A DNA stretch of 32,655 bases from Paludibacteraceae bacterium (GCA_017525455.1 JAFXSS010000107.1:1-32655); one strand, 5' to 3'. Shown: positions 6,982 to 15,688, counted from the first letter of the stretch. Program-made: numbers and translations. The notes: a model not told the origin generated them from the sequence alone.

Positions 6982-9900
6982 TTAGCGGACAACTTCTTTC
7001 ATCAGTTGACCATTATCAATTATAACGTATACCCCAGCAGGAATACAGCCTTTTATTCGATTGAAACAGTCTGCTGAGTTGCAGATTTTCCTTCCCAGTA
7101 AATCGTACACGCCGTTTGCTTTGCCAGCAGGTACGCTTGTAGTAGCGTCAAGTCCCGTTGTTATTTCCTGCACTCGACGAGGTTGAGCTGATAATACGAA
7201 GCGCTCGTCGTCTTGAGCTTTCAATGGCGAGAATACATAATCCTCAACCAACAAATCAATTGTTTGTCCAGTATAGTTATCAGTCAAATACAACGCTTCA
7301 AGTGCATCGGACTTGTAGCGTTTATAGTCAAATGCGAATGTTGCTTGGTTCTCTGTTGATACATTGCGGTAGCCGATACTTAATGCACTATGCATAATTT
7401 GTCCATTACCATCTGCGGCATAAGGCAAAGCACAATACGCCAATTGAGTATTGCCTATTACGGAATAAACATTCAATCGATCAGAGGTGCCAAACAACTT
7501 AGCAAGGTCGGCGTTGTAGTCGTATTCTTCTGTAAAGGCGTTACCGAGCAGTATTCCCGTCCTGTCAGATCGATTACCTTGTGTGAGTATTACGCCGGCT
7601 TTCAGTTCCTTCGGCAATTCTGTATCTTCTGCAATCTGTCTTGCCGGAGCTTTTAGATATCGGTCAGTAACAGCTATTGTCAAGTCGGCCTCTTCAGCTG
7701 CCTGAATGAAGAATACATTAAAGGGGGAAACATCAGCATCCTCTACCAATACTTGATTGTAATTCCTGAATCCATTCTCGGGAATGGTTAAATAGCGGAC
7801 TTTGTTCCCTGTTTCTTCATCATCGACTTCTGCAATCAGTGCGATGGCATCGGCGTCCCCATCCAGTTCGTGGAAACTGCTAAGATACGGATTGCCTATC
7901 AGATTCCAGTTAGCCAAGTCCGGATGAGACGACGAATATAGGCTTACCGGGAAGGATTTTGCCGTCTCGCCTGCTGAAAGATCTGCTAACATCGGGAAGC
8001 GAAGAATTGCTCTCCTGCGGTAATTATCCGGGTCTTTCCATGCTTGTGCAGCAAAGATGTCATAGCCTTGTGACGCCAGTAGGGTTGTGGCGGCTGGTGA
8101 GTCATCCCCAACATTTTCCCATCCGCTCCCGCCGGCAGCACGATACGTGCCATTGTATCGGTGTATTTCGTAATCCTCATCTATTGTAGCAGGCGTGCCG
8201 TCCGCAAAAGTAATATTTGCGATATCCACATTGTACGGTAACATAAGAGGATAGTACTTCTGGTAGTCCAGCGCGTAGTCAAGATACAATGGTACAGGGT
8301 TGGAGGTGTCACCTTTCTTGAGGATATTGCCATTAACCAGCAGCTGCGGGTAGATGCCTTCTTCGCCCGTGATGGCATCCGCACTCATCGTGATCGAACT
8401 TGTCGTGAGCGTTTTTCCGCTCTGCACCTCAACTTTTGCTCCGGCTTGAACGGTAAGAGAATTGATGGTTGCGTTTGTGTTAAACGTAAGCGTTACCCCC
8501 GAAAGCACGACTACATCGCTGGTGGCAGACAGACTTAGCGCAGAAGCGTTTGCGTTTGCTTTAACAATTTTAGGTACTGTTATTCCGAGAGCGTGAGTAA
8601 CGATATTACCGCACTTGTCAAGAAAAACAATATTCATTGTCGCACCTTCTTTATCAGAAAGATCACCGGTAGGGATGGTATAAATGCCTAAGTCAAAATC
8701 ATCTTTTGAGCCTTTGACGGCCTCACCGGTACTGAATGTTACTTCCATAACAGCAGCCACATCTTGTAAGTCTTGCGCATCGGTGCGGATGTAGACGCTA
8801 TCTTGCGTCCAACTGAATAGATGTGAGTCCACAATAAAGTTTCCGCTTGTGGTAGTGGGTGCGAAATGGGCAGTGTAGTAACCTTTTCTTGCTGCTTCTT
8901 CGATTGAACTGATTGTTCGCGGATTGGTAACAACGCCATCGTCCCAACGAATAAAGACAAATCCGGGCGCAGGTGTGGCGGTTATAGTCTTAGGCCAAAC
9001 GGATGGGTCATCAGAATCCAATGCTACTGTGCCGCGAGCCAGTGCGTCGGGCATATATTGGGGTAACAAGTCGTCTGTAGATGCGTAGATAGGTTTTTTC
9101 TTTACGAAATTGACGTGCAAAATTACTTCATTAGCGGGATTGTGGATATAAGTGCGAACAAGATTATGGTTCGTTGCATCATCATCCCATGTGACATCTT
9201 CCGTATGATAGCCAACCCCCGGATTTATTGTCACAGTCCACGTTGTTTCTGGAGGCGTGGGCGGAGTAAGTGTTACATCTTTGCAGTTCGTGCAAGCATA
9301 GCCGGGATAATTGTAATCCATGACGGCGCGCACTGCCAAACAATTATCAACGCGACGGACTGCTTCAAGAGGGGAATTAATCTTATCCGCATAGTGTATT
9401 CCGTTTGACTTGAACCCCATGTATCTTGCTTTGTTTCCGGAATTAAAAGTAGTGGTCCAATAGAGGCCGAATTTGCCAGGTTCGTGTTTCGCTCCATCTT
9501 TACCTCCGTCAGATGCTCCATTTTCATATGCACCTGCTGCAGGCAAGAATACGGCTCCATAGTTCGCTTCAAAGTCCGTCCACTGATCTACGGTAAAGAC
9601 ATTGTCTGTATATGAATTATGTGCACTTGACCATGGCGTGTCGTCGTGTATTTTAAGCGTGTTGTAAAACGTGGAGCATGTGTCAGGCAAGATAACCAAT
9701 CCGTTAACGCACACGTCAGGGTCAGTGCTTATTTTTATACATGCTTGACCGTACAAATATTTTGCCTGAGGGCGACCTTTACTATCATTATTTAGCAGAT
9801 ATGTCCATTCGGCATCTGTAAGAACGCGGAAGGTATGTTCGGCCGTGTTTGCTCCAGATAAGGGATTGTATATAGCATTGTGGTATGCCCAGTCAGCTTC

Positions 9901-10401
9901 TACCTTATCATTGATTAGGCTAAGCTTCAAGAATCCGGTAGCATTTTCGTCCCCATTAGCTTTTTTCTTGCCACTATTCCATGGCTGATAATACTTGACG
10001 CCACTGACGCTAGGATTCCATCCGCTACATCCGAACGGAAACATGTCAATCGTGTCAGATTGTATTTCTCGGGCGGCGTTGTCAAACTCAGTGTTGCCTG
10101 CCCGATAACCAATCATGTCATATTGATGTTCTGCTATTTGCCATGTGTTGGTAGATGCCAGATAACGCAAATTACCTGCAGTAAAGACAACTGTCTTGCC
10201 CGCTCCGACGGAAAACGGGAACCGGAGAGGGGTGATAGTAGTGGTGATGGTGCCAATATCCCCAAGTACTCCTTTGGGGAAACGAATGGTAGCCTCAGCC
10301 TCTTGCGCACTTCCGCTGGCGTATCCTACTACGACATACTCTGCTCGCAAGCAAAGTAGTGGCAGGCAAAGTAATATATAAAGTGCAAATATTCTTTTCA
10401 T
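6982..10401 (-). CDS. Large secreted multidomain protein, T9SS substrate candidate
   Basis: An 1139-residue surface or secreted protein of unknown function. Signal peptide MKRIFALYILLCLPLLCLRA. Residues ~65-370 form a FISUMP-like domain (VFTAGNLRYLASTNTWQIAE, EWTYLL, GAVFLPAAGAYENG, CLAVRAV), also found in the neighbouring upstream gene. Then comes a divergent InlB-type B-repeat-like stretch (~380-515, FIRWDDGVVTNPRTISS). Beta-rich repeats follow (VTLTFNTNATINSLTVQAGAKV), then LPYN and NWNLIGNPYLSSF blocks typical of Bacteroidota surface proteins. The C-terminus (GVYDLLGRKI, then IPAGVYVI, then KEVVR) matches the T9SS type-A sorting tail. It lies 12 nt downstream of its paralogue and overlaps or nearly abuts the small exported protein gene, so the three form an operon. 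Confidence 0.85.
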   Translation of the reverse strand: MKRIFALYILLCLPLLCLRAEYVVVGYASGSAQEAEATIRFPKGVLGDIGTITTTITPLRFPFSVGAGKTVVFTAGNLRYLASTNTWQIAEHQYDMIGYRAGNTEFDNAAREIQSDTIDMFPFGCSGWNPSVSGVKYYQPWNSGKKKANGDENATGFLKLSLINDKVEADWAYHNAIYNPLSGANTAEHTFRVLTDAEWTYLLNNDSKGRPQAKYLYGQACIKISTDPDVCVNGLVILPDTCSTFYNTLKIHDDTPWSSAHNSYTDNVFTVDQWTDFEANYGAVFLPAAGAYENGASDGGKDGAKHEPGKFGLYWTTTFNSGNKARYMGFKSNGIHYADKINSPLEAVRRVDNCLAVRAVMDYNYPGYACTNCKDVTLTPPTPPETTWTVTINPGVGYHTEDVTWDDDATNHNLVRTYIHNPANEVILHVNFVKKKPIYASTDDLLPQYMPDALARGTVALDSDDPSVWPKTITATPAPGFVFIRWDDGVVTNPRTISSIEEAARKGYYTAHFAPTTTSGNFIVDSHLFSWTQDSVYIRTDAQDLQDVAAVMEVTFSTGEAVKGSKDDFDLGIYTIPTGDLSDKEGATMNIVFLDKCGNIVTHALGITVPKIVKANANASALSLSATSDVVVLSGVTLTFNTNATINSLTVQAGAKVEVQSGKTLTTSSITMSADAITGEEGIYPQLLVNGNILKKGDTSNPVPLYLDYALDYQKYYPLMLPYNVDIANITFADGTPATIDEDYEIHRYNGTYRAAGGSGWENVGDDSPAATTLLASQGYDIFAAQAWKDPDNYRRRAILRFPMLADLSAGETAKSFPVSLYSSSHPDLANWNLIGNPYLSSFHELDGDADAIALIAEVDDEETGNKVRYLTIPENGFRNYNQVLVEDADVSPFNVFFIQAAEEADLTIAVTDRYLKAPARQIAEDTELPKELKAGVILTQGNRSDRTGILLGNAFTEEYDYNADLAKLFGTSDRLNVYSVIGNTQLAYCALPYAADGNGQIMHSALSIGYRNVSTENQATFAFDYKRYKSDALEALYLTDNYTGQTIDLLVEDYVFSPLKAQDDERFVLSAQPRRVQEITTGLDATTSVPAGKANGVYDLLGRKICNSADCFNRIKGCIPAGVYVIIDNGQLMKEVVR

Positions 10402-10413
10402 GTCCGTGATAAA

Positions 10414-11646
10414 TTATTTTGTGAACACTCGTACAGGTCTAATGGCGCAACTGAATAGGTGAGACCGAGTGCCGCCACCCATAAATAAGGCTCCATATCT
10501 GTCTGCTCCGTCTGATCCATGGTCTACACCGGTGATAGTATAAAAACGTATTGTATTACTTCCATTACCGGCAGCATTGCATGTGCCTGTCCAATATTCG
10601 CCATATTCGTTAACAATGCCGTGCCCGTCATACCAATGCCAATCGCCAAACTGCATAGCCCCGGTTGCCGGAAGGAAAACAGCTCCGTAATCTTCGAATG
10701 TATCCCATTCTGCTTCAGTGAGGACATTGTCGTTCCATTTGAATTCATACGCTGATGTGGCTTGAACATTACAGCCCCATCTTGGCTTCCATTTAGCCCC
10801 CCATCCCTCCAATCCGGGGGCATCCCATGACCAAGCGTCGGGAAGAAGAATTATTCCGTGCTTGTCTGAACCGCTGATTTTCAGCGTAGCAAACCCTATC
10901 AGTTTACTTGCGTTTGAACGCTTAAAGGCGATGTAATTTAGTTCCTCTGCTGATGGGGTATACCATTTATGCGCAGTGGTATAGCATACTTGACCGGATT
11001 CGAGGACTTCGCATCCACCATTGGTAATGGCATTGTGCCATGCCCAATCGGACTCGCACGCAAGTTCTGTTTTGTTGATAAAAGAACTGTCAATAAGGCT
11101 ACCTTTGTATAAATTTAGGAGTTTTGAATTTAAACCGCGTGTGTTGCCTCGATCCTCAAAATCCCAGGGTTGGTACACGTATTTTTTTTCAGCCGATGCT
11201 CCATAATTTTGAGCATTATGTTTGTCCTCGTAATAGGTGTTTCTATAGCCGCTTGTGCCCCATTGGAAGAGATCTATCCATTTGTCTTGGGTTGCGCGAT
11301 CTTCTTTTGTGCCGGTGATAATTACTCCTTGGTCTTTTGTGCCCGTTGCGTTGCCACCTCTGAGGTCATCGCCGATAACATCGTATTGGTGCTCAGCAAA
11401 ACGCCACTTGTTTTGTGCAGCGTTGTACTGAAGGTTGCCACCGGCAAAGACAATCTGTTTGCCACTTGCATCGATAGTGAATGGTGCGCCTGGGAATTTA
11501 GAGGGGTAATAAAACTCAATGGTAACAGTAGCCACCGAATCGACATAATCACCATAGCAATCCTGTGCGGAAACGGGCGTCGTGAGTGAGAGGAAAATAA
11601 CCAGACACGTCGCGAAGAGAATATGCGAGAAAATAAATTGTTTCAT
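10414..11646 (-). CDS. Secreted FISUMP-like domain protein
   Basis: A 410-residue secreted protein with signal peptide MKQFIFSHILFATCLVIFLS and cleavage near PVSAQ. The rest is one FISUMP-like domain paralogous to the N-terminal part of the next gene: IVFAGGNLQYNAAQNKWRFA, EHQYDVIGD, EWDTFEDYGAVFLPATGAM, CAIRPVRVF. Proteins with this domain are abundant on Bacteroidota and Fibrobacteres surfaces; the biochemical role is unknown. It stops at the domain end and has no T9SS tail, so it is either released to the periplasm or exported in another way. I chose the ATG at 11646 because it starts the signal peptide; an ATG 30 nt upstream adds ten unlikely residues. A promoter lies at 11767-11798. It is first in the operon. 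Confidence 0.85.
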   Translation of the reverse strand: MKQFIFSHILFATCLVIFLSLTTPVSAQDCYGDYVDSVATVTIEFYYPSKFPGAPFTIDASGKQIVFAGGNLQYNAAQNKWRFAEHQYDVIGDDLRGGNATGTKDQGVIITGTKEDRATQDKWIDLFQWGTSGYRNTYYEDKHNAQNYGASAEKKYVYQPWDFEDRGNTRGLNSKLLNLYKGSLIDSSFINKTELACESDWAWHNAITNGGCEVLESGQVCYTTAHKWYTPSAEELNYIAFKRSNASKLIGFATLKISGSDKHGIILLPDAWSWDAPGLEGWGAKWKPRWGCNVQATSAYEFKWNDNVLTEAEWDTFEDYGAVFLPATGAMQFGDWHWYDGHGIVNEYGEYWTGTCNAAGNGSNTIRFYTITGVDHGSDGADRYGALFMGGGTRSHLFSCAIRPVRVFTK

Positions 11647-11766
11647 AAGCTTGATCTTCAAAAGCAGGTTGTACAATTTTTATACCATATGTTTAGGTGG
11701 CGTTATTTTTTTTATTATGCGCAACAAATGTCGAAAAAGTTTCGAAATTCGCGCGCCCATCAAAGA

Positions 11767-11798
11767 CAAAAGTACGACAAAATACTCGAAAACGCAAC
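11767..11798 (-). promoter_or_regulatory. Promoter of the surface-protein operon
   Basis: On the minus strand GTTG (11798-11795), 20 nt, then TACTTTTG (11774-11767). This is a near-consensus Bacteroidota -33/-7 pair. It would give a leader of about 110 nt before the ATG at 11646. Confidence 0.65.
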
Positions 11799-11927
11799 TT
11801 TTTGTCATTAAATTATGTATAATTTAAGAAAAAAGTGTATATTTCTACACCAAACATGACAAAACAATACACAAATAGCAATTATACATAGCGAATTCAG
11901 GAATAGCAAATTCAGCAAATTTCGCCC

Positions 11928-11947
11928 TTTCGAAACATTTCGAAACA
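11928..11947. repeat. Perfect tandem 10-mer
   Basis: TTTCGAAACA occurs twice back to back. Each copy contains the palindrome TTTCGAAA, which also occurs singly at 11740-11747 between the operon promoter and its first gene. Three copies around a promoter suggest binding sites, but no regulator is known. Confidence 0.5.
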
Positions 11948-12102
11948 CAGATAAAACACACTAAAAACGCAACAATAATTTGCGGTAAAAAAGACTTGAA
12001 ATGAGCAGCATTTTTCCGCTTACAGACAGATTAAGAAACAGTAGAGAATGCGCCCCTACACAGCAGGCGATTACCTTGATATGTCACCGATATTACCCCC
12101 GG

Positions 12103-12146
12103 TGTTCCTTCGGTATTCCCTCGACGTTCCCTCGATGTTCCTTCGA
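12103..12146. repeat. Four tandem degenerate 11-mers
   Basis: Four contiguous 11-nt units (TGTTCCTTCGG, TATTCCCTCGA, CGTTCCCTCGA, TGTTCCTTCGA) about 95 nt upstream of the promoter for the 12336 gene. They have the same period as the array in the gyrA leader, and the complementary strand shares the TCG..GAA pattern with it. Confidence 0.65.
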
Positions 12147-12239
12147 CTCAACTCCGCGCAAAAACCTGTTTTCCGTGACACCAAAATGCAGCTACACAGA
12201 CAAAAAAATGCACTAAAGTGCAATTTTTCTGCGGAAAAG

Positions 12240-12271
12240 TTTGCATATGTGCATTTTTTTTTGTATCTTTG
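12240..12271 (+). promoter_or_regulatory. Promoter of the 12336 gene
   Basis: TTTG (12240-12243), exactly 20 nt, TATCTTTG (12264-12271): a perfect Bacteroidota promoter. The -33 box is extended (TTTGCATATGTGCA). The surrounding ~55 nt closely match the ftsK promoter region. Confidence 0.82.
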
Positions 12272-12335
12272 TGCGCAAATTGGTAAATATGGCATAAATT
12301 TTGGCAATCGGAAATTAACTGAATAAGCTATAGAT

Positions 12336-13055
12336 ATGAAAAAGCTATTTATCCTCTCACAAGCGCTGGTGATGTGTCTGGCGCTGATGGCAGAGCCCAA
12401 ACCTCTGCGAGTACTCGTGCTGGGTGACGACCCGATGATGGCCAGCGACGAGGCGGCCGGATCGGTAGGTTACGCCACACAGCTGCAGCCGTTGTTTGAC
12501 GATGCAGTAACAGTGGACGTACAAGCCTCCTCCACCCTGCTTCCCAACGACCCGGCATCGCTGCTATCGCCTGCACACAAAGGCGACATAGCGCTGATTT
12601 GCAAACTGCCCGTGGAGTCCAACGAGGTAACCGAGGAACGCACAATTACCGACATCTATCTCGACCAGTTGCTGGCCATCCAGCAGGCTGCGAAGAAGAA
12701 AGGTGTGAAACTGATCTGGCTCACACCGGGTTGTCCGCGTTACTACACAGCCGAGAGCGAGCAGGTACACCGCATGGGTGTCTACCCCGAGGTTGTACGC
12801 CGTATGTGCCAGCGCGACGGACTGCAGATGATTGATGTGGAAGCTCTGACTTTCGACTGGCTGACTACCGTCGGCCAAGACAGCACGGCTACGGCGTTTG
12901 TGCCCGTAGTGCCTGCCAATCCCAAAGGCGAGAACAAAGCTGCACGCGAGGGGAACATACTCACTCAGGCCGGTGCCGAGCAGGTGGTTGCGCTAATTGT
13001 GGAGAATATTCGCGGCAACAAACGATCGATACTTAACAAACGCGTACGCCAATGA
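12336..13055 (+). CDS. Secreted SGNH-like protein with degraded active-site blocks
   Basis: A 239-residue exported protein (signal peptide MKKLFILSQALVMCLALMA) that looks like a GDSL/SGNH hydrolase relative of the rhamnogalacturonan acetylesterase type. Block I is LRVLVLGDDPMMAS, the central part has KKKGVKLIWLTPGCPRYY, and the end is EGNILTQAGAEQVVALIVENI. In active enzymes block I has a nucleophilic Ser (GDS) and the last block has Asp-x-x-His. Here these positions read GDD and E-G-N-I, so Ser and His appear to be missing. It may be a binding protein or inactive paralogue; the family call is itself an inference from fold-like patterns. The stop overlaps the next ATG by 4 nt, so the two are translated together. 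Confidence 0.72.
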   Translation: MKKLFILSQALVMCLALMAEPKPLRVLVLGDDPMMASDEAAGSVGYATQLQPLFDDAVTVDVQASSTLLPNDPASLLSPAHKGDIALICKLPVESNEVTEERTITDIYLDQLLAIQQAAKKKGVKLIWLTPGCPRYYTAESEQVHRMGVYPEVVRRMCQRDGLQMIDVEALTFDWLTTVGQDSTATAFVPVVPANPKGENKAAREGNILTQAGAEQVVALIVENIRGNKRSILNKRVRQ

Positions 13056-14002
13056 AACGAGCACTAACCATCCTCGCCGCCCTTACACTAAGCCTCACGC
13101 TGAGTCAAGCCCAGCGCCTTGAACCCGTGCCGTACGGCGACATGGAGCAGTGGGTGGTGAGAATAATCAAAGAGAGCGGCATGATAGGCGGACAGACACG
13201 CGAGTTGTACTGTCTGGGCAAGAGCGACACTATACGCGCCAACAAAGCCTACGACTACCTGCGTTCAGGCAGTCCGTGGTCGAGTAGCAATGCTTACGCC
13301 CGCGTGGCAGGCATCGACAAAGGTGCATGCACTATGCGTCCTGACAAACGCGAGGACGGCGGCACATGCTGCCGACTGGACGTAGAACTGCAAGCCGTAA
13401 AAGCAATAGGCATAATCAATGTTTCCGTCATTGCCGGTGGCACACTGTTCACCGGACGAACCATCGAGCCTATCAAATCCACCGACAATCCGAACAAGAA
13501 CATCGAGTGCGGCGTGCCGTTCACCAAACGGCCGAAAGCGCTGGTATTTGACTACAAGTGCCGCGTATCGCCCGAACAGACGATGACCAGTACCAAGGGC
13601 GGCGGCAAACCCAAAACCATTGCCGGGCACGACTGTGCCAAAGCATTCATACTGCTCATGCACCGCTGGGAGGATGCCGACGGGAATATTCACTCCGTAC
13701 GTGTAGGCACAGGTATGCAACTGTTCGAAAAAACGGTCAGCACATGGCAGAACGCACACCGCATACCTATCTACTACGGCGACATAACCGGCGAGGCGTT
13801 CTACAAGCCTTACATGGGGTTGAAGAGCGATATGTACGCCATGAACAGCAAGGGTAAGATGGTGAACTTCATCGAAGAAGGATGGGACGCCACCAAGACC
13901 CCGACGCATATGCTCATCAACATCGCTGCCGGTTCGCAAGAGCCGTTCGTAGGACGCGAAGGGAACACGATGTGGGTGGATAATGTAATGCTGGAGTATT
14001 AG
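13052..14002 (+). CDS. PCMD-domain secreted protein
   Basis: A 316-residue exported protein (signal peptide MKRALTILAALTLSLTLSQA, then Gln). The body is beta-rich and contains what I recognise as a PCMD (putative carbohydrate metabolism) domain. It shows ALVFDYKCRV, the glycine-rich GGGKPK loop, and the C-terminal FVGREGNTMWVDNVMLEY block, whose Val-Asp-Asn-Val ending is typical. The fold is related to carbohydrate-binding jelly rolls; no enzymatic residue can be named. Translationally coupled to the SGNH-like gene (ATGA overlap), which points to joint handling of an extracellular glycan. The next gene, a glycosyltransferase, begins 15 nt later. Confidence 0.85.
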   Translation: MKRALTILAALTLSLTLSQAQRLEPVPYGDMEQWVVRIIKESGMIGGQTRELYCLGKSDTIRANKAYDYLRSGSPWSSSNAYARVAGIDKGACTMRPDKREDGGTCCRLDVELQAVKAIGIINVSVIAGGTLFTGRTIEPIKSTDNPNKNIECGVPFTKRPKALVFDYKCRVSPEQTMTSTKGGGKPKTIAGHDCAKAFILLMHRWEDADGNIHSVRVGTGMQLFEKTVSTWQNAHRIPIYYGDITGEAFYKPYMGLKSDMYAMNSKGKMVNFIEEGWDATKTPTHMLINIAAGSQEPFVGREGNTMWVDNVMLEY

Positions 14003-14017
14003 GAGTAAGAACGCAGG

Positions 14018-15253
14018 ATGTGGAATGAGTGGTCGTTGACGGAGCAAGTACTGCTGTGCGTGGTAGCCGCAATGTGGCTGTACCAGATGTACTTCTACCT
14101 ACGATATATACTTGCGGCTGTGCGACGCACACGCCCTACCCCGCCGGCTACCAATGCCGGGACAGAGGAACAGACTGCGCCGACAGAGCAACCCGGAGTG
14201 AGCGTAATCGTCTGTGCCAAAAACGAGGAGCAGAACCTGCGCGACTACTTGCAGGCGTTGTTCACACAGGACTATCCCGAGTATGAGGTAATTGTGGTCA
14301 ACGACGGCAGTGTGGATGACACACGCACCTTCCTGGAGTACTGGCAGAAGCGCTACAGAAACCTCCGTTTGACCTTCGTACCCATTGAAGCACAGGTCAC
14401 GTCCACCAAGAAACTGGCAATCACCCTGGGCGCCAAAGCCGCACAATACGACTACCTGCTACTCACCGATGCCGACTGCCGCCCGGAGTCTCCGCACTGG
14501 ATAAGCGAGATGATGAAAGGCTTTGCTCAGCCATCAGCAGTCAGCAGCCAGCAGTCGGAGGTCAGCATTGTTTTGGGATTCGGTGCGTACTTCGTCAAGC
14601 CCGGACTGCTGAACAGACTCATACAGTTCGACACTCTGCTGAACGGGCTACAGTACCTGGGCATGGCAGTCTGCGGACATCCGTACATGGGCGTTGGGCG
14701 TAACCTGGCGTACCGCAAACAACTGTTCTTCGCACACGGCGGGTTCTACGGTCTGTTGAACAACAAAGCCGGCGATGATGACCTGTTCGTCAACCGCGAA
14801 GCCACGGCTACCAACACTGCCGTAGTATGTACTCCCGACAGCCTGACATGGTCGGTACCCAAAAACTCGCTGAGCGACTGGCTTCACCAGAAGCGCCGTC
14901 ATTTGAGCGTGGCACCGAAGTATAAGTTCGCCACCAAACTGCGTCTGGGTCTCGAACCGCTCACCCGCGGTCTGCTGTATGCCGCAGTGATAGCGCTGGT
15001 TGTAGTCTGCGGTTATCGGTTATCGGTTACCGGTTATCGGTCAGCAGTCAGCATATGGCTGCCGGCCATCATCGCTATGAGTGCCATGCTGTTGCGGTGG
15101 TTGATGCAGAGCATACTGCTCAACATCCCTGCACGACGCTGGGGCGTAACCCGTACTGTACTGCTCATACCACTGTGGGAAATATTGCTGCCGCTGATAA
15201 CGCTGACAATGATGCTCATCGAGCCCTTGCGCCCAAAGCCAAAGCGCTGGTAA
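14018..15253 (+). CDS. Membrane-bound family 2 glycosyltransferase
   Basis: A 411-residue inner-membrane GT-A glycosyltransferase that uses a nucleotide sugar on the cytoplasmic face. An N-terminal membrane helix spans ~9-31, followed by a Pro/Thr-rich linker. The GT2 domain has VSVIVCAKNEEQNL (61-74), VVNDGS (93-98), DAD (151-153), the acceptor-site GDDDLF (252-257) and QKRRH (291-295, in place of QxxRW). Membrane segments follow at ~318-332, ~346-368 and ~380-400. Two heptamer arrays lie inside the coding sequence: residues 171-184 after the DxD strand, and 332-345 between membrane helices. Both keep frame and fall in loops. Acceptor and product are unknown; envelope polysaccharide or glycolipid synthesis is likely. 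Confidence 0.92.
   Translation: MWNEWSLTEQVLLCVVAAMWLYQMYFYLRYILAAVRRTRPTPPATNAGTEEQTAPTEQPGVSVIVCAKNEEQNLRDYLQALFTQDYPEYEVIVVNDGSVDDTRTFLEYWQKRYRNLRLTFVPIEAQVTSTKKLAITLGAKAAQYDYLLLTDADCRPESPHWISEMMKGFAQPSAVSSQQSEVSIVLGFGAYFVKPGLLNRLIQFDTLLNGLQYLGMAVCGHPYMGVGRNLAYRKQLFFAHGGFYGLLNNKAGDDDLFVNREATATNTAVVCTPDSLTWSVPKNSLSDWLHQKRRHLSVAPKYKFATKLRLGLEPLTRGLLYAAVIALVVVCGYRLSVTGYRSAVSIWLPAIIAMSAMLLRWLMQSILLNIPARRWGVTRTVLLIPLWEILLPLITLTMMLIEPLRPKPKRW
14528..14569. repeat. Heptamer array inside the glycosyltransferase gene (first)
   Basis: Six 7-nt units of CAGCAGT type (CAGCCAT, CAGCAGT, CAGCAGC, CAGCAGT, CGGAGGT, CAGCATT), 42 nt or 14 codons. They encode a Ser/Gln/Val-rich loop at residues 171-184. 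Confidence 0.85.
15011..15052. repeat. Heptamer array inside the glycosyltransferase gene (second)
   Basis: Six 7-nt units, GGTTATC-type four times (one GGTTACC) then GGTCAGC and AGTCAGC, again 42 nt or 14 codons. It encodes residues 332-345 between two membrane helices and joins the GGTTATC and GTCAGCA word classes in one array. Confidence 0.88.
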
Positions 15254-15363
15254 ACTGAGCGTTCGGCAAATGTTGCTAACGGATTTCGCCCATGCGAAAC
15301 AACGCACGGCAACAGCAGCAGAAACGAAACAAATAAATAAATGAACAAATAGAAAACGATATT

Positions 15364-15675
15364 ATGGAAGAGAAAAAAATGAACATAAGTATTGCGCCGG
15401 ATAAAGCTGCCGGCACATACTCCAATCTGGCTATCATCGCACACTCGCAATCGGAGTTCGTAGTAGATTTTGCCGGCATTCTGCCCGGTATGCAACAGGC
15501 TAACGTACAGAGCCGTATCATCATGACTCCGGAGAACACCAAACGACTGCTGCTCGCGCTGCAGGAAAACGTAGCCAAGTACGAGAAACAATACGGACAA
15601 ATAAGCCTGAGCAACAAGCAACAGCCCGTACCCGGCTCAACATTCCCGCTTTCATTCGGTAGCGGTGAGGCATAA
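15364..15675 (+). CDS. DUF3467 family protein
   Basis: A 103-residue soluble protein that I recognise as DUF3467, found widely in Bacteroidota and elsewhere with no known function. Family features are EGTYSN-like AAGTYSNLAIIAHSQSEFVVDFA at 15-37, then PGM..A.VQSRIIMTPENTKRLLLALQENVAKYE (residues ~42-74). The core beta strands and the helix that follows are complete, and the length is typical. It has no signal peptide. It lies 110 nt after the glycosyltransferase and 69 nt before the nucleoside phosphorylase, so it may be a separate unit. A second in-frame ATG (codon 6) is possible, but the first is at a usual family length. Confidence 0.88.
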   Translation: MEEKKMNISIAPDKAAGTYSNLAIIAHSQSEFVVDFAGILPGMQQANVQSRIIMTPENTKRLLLALQENVAKYEKQYGQISLSNKQQPVPGSTFPLSFGSGEA

Positions 15676-15688
15676 CCCGTATTTGGGC

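Larger units (their letters stand above)
11647..12335. other. Divergent intergenic region with two promoters and repeats
   Basis: 689 nt, AT-rich, separating the minus-strand surface operon from the plus-strand 12336 gene. It holds the operon promoter (11767-11798), a perfect tandem 10-mer (11928-11947), a four-unit 11-mer array (12103-12146) and the plus-strand promoter (12240-12271). The ORF at 12001-12216 is built on the 11-mer array and is not credible. I see nothing else in it. Confidence 0.7.

Noticed and set aside
12001..12216. Short plus-strand ORF in the divergent region
   Set aside because: Its second half is a translation of the 11-mer array, and it lies upstream of the promoter for the real gene.
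15284..15299. Hairpin TTTCGC-CCAT-GCGAAA after the glycosyltransferase gene as a terminator
   Set aside because: The 6-bp stem has no following T-run and similar small palindromes are common.
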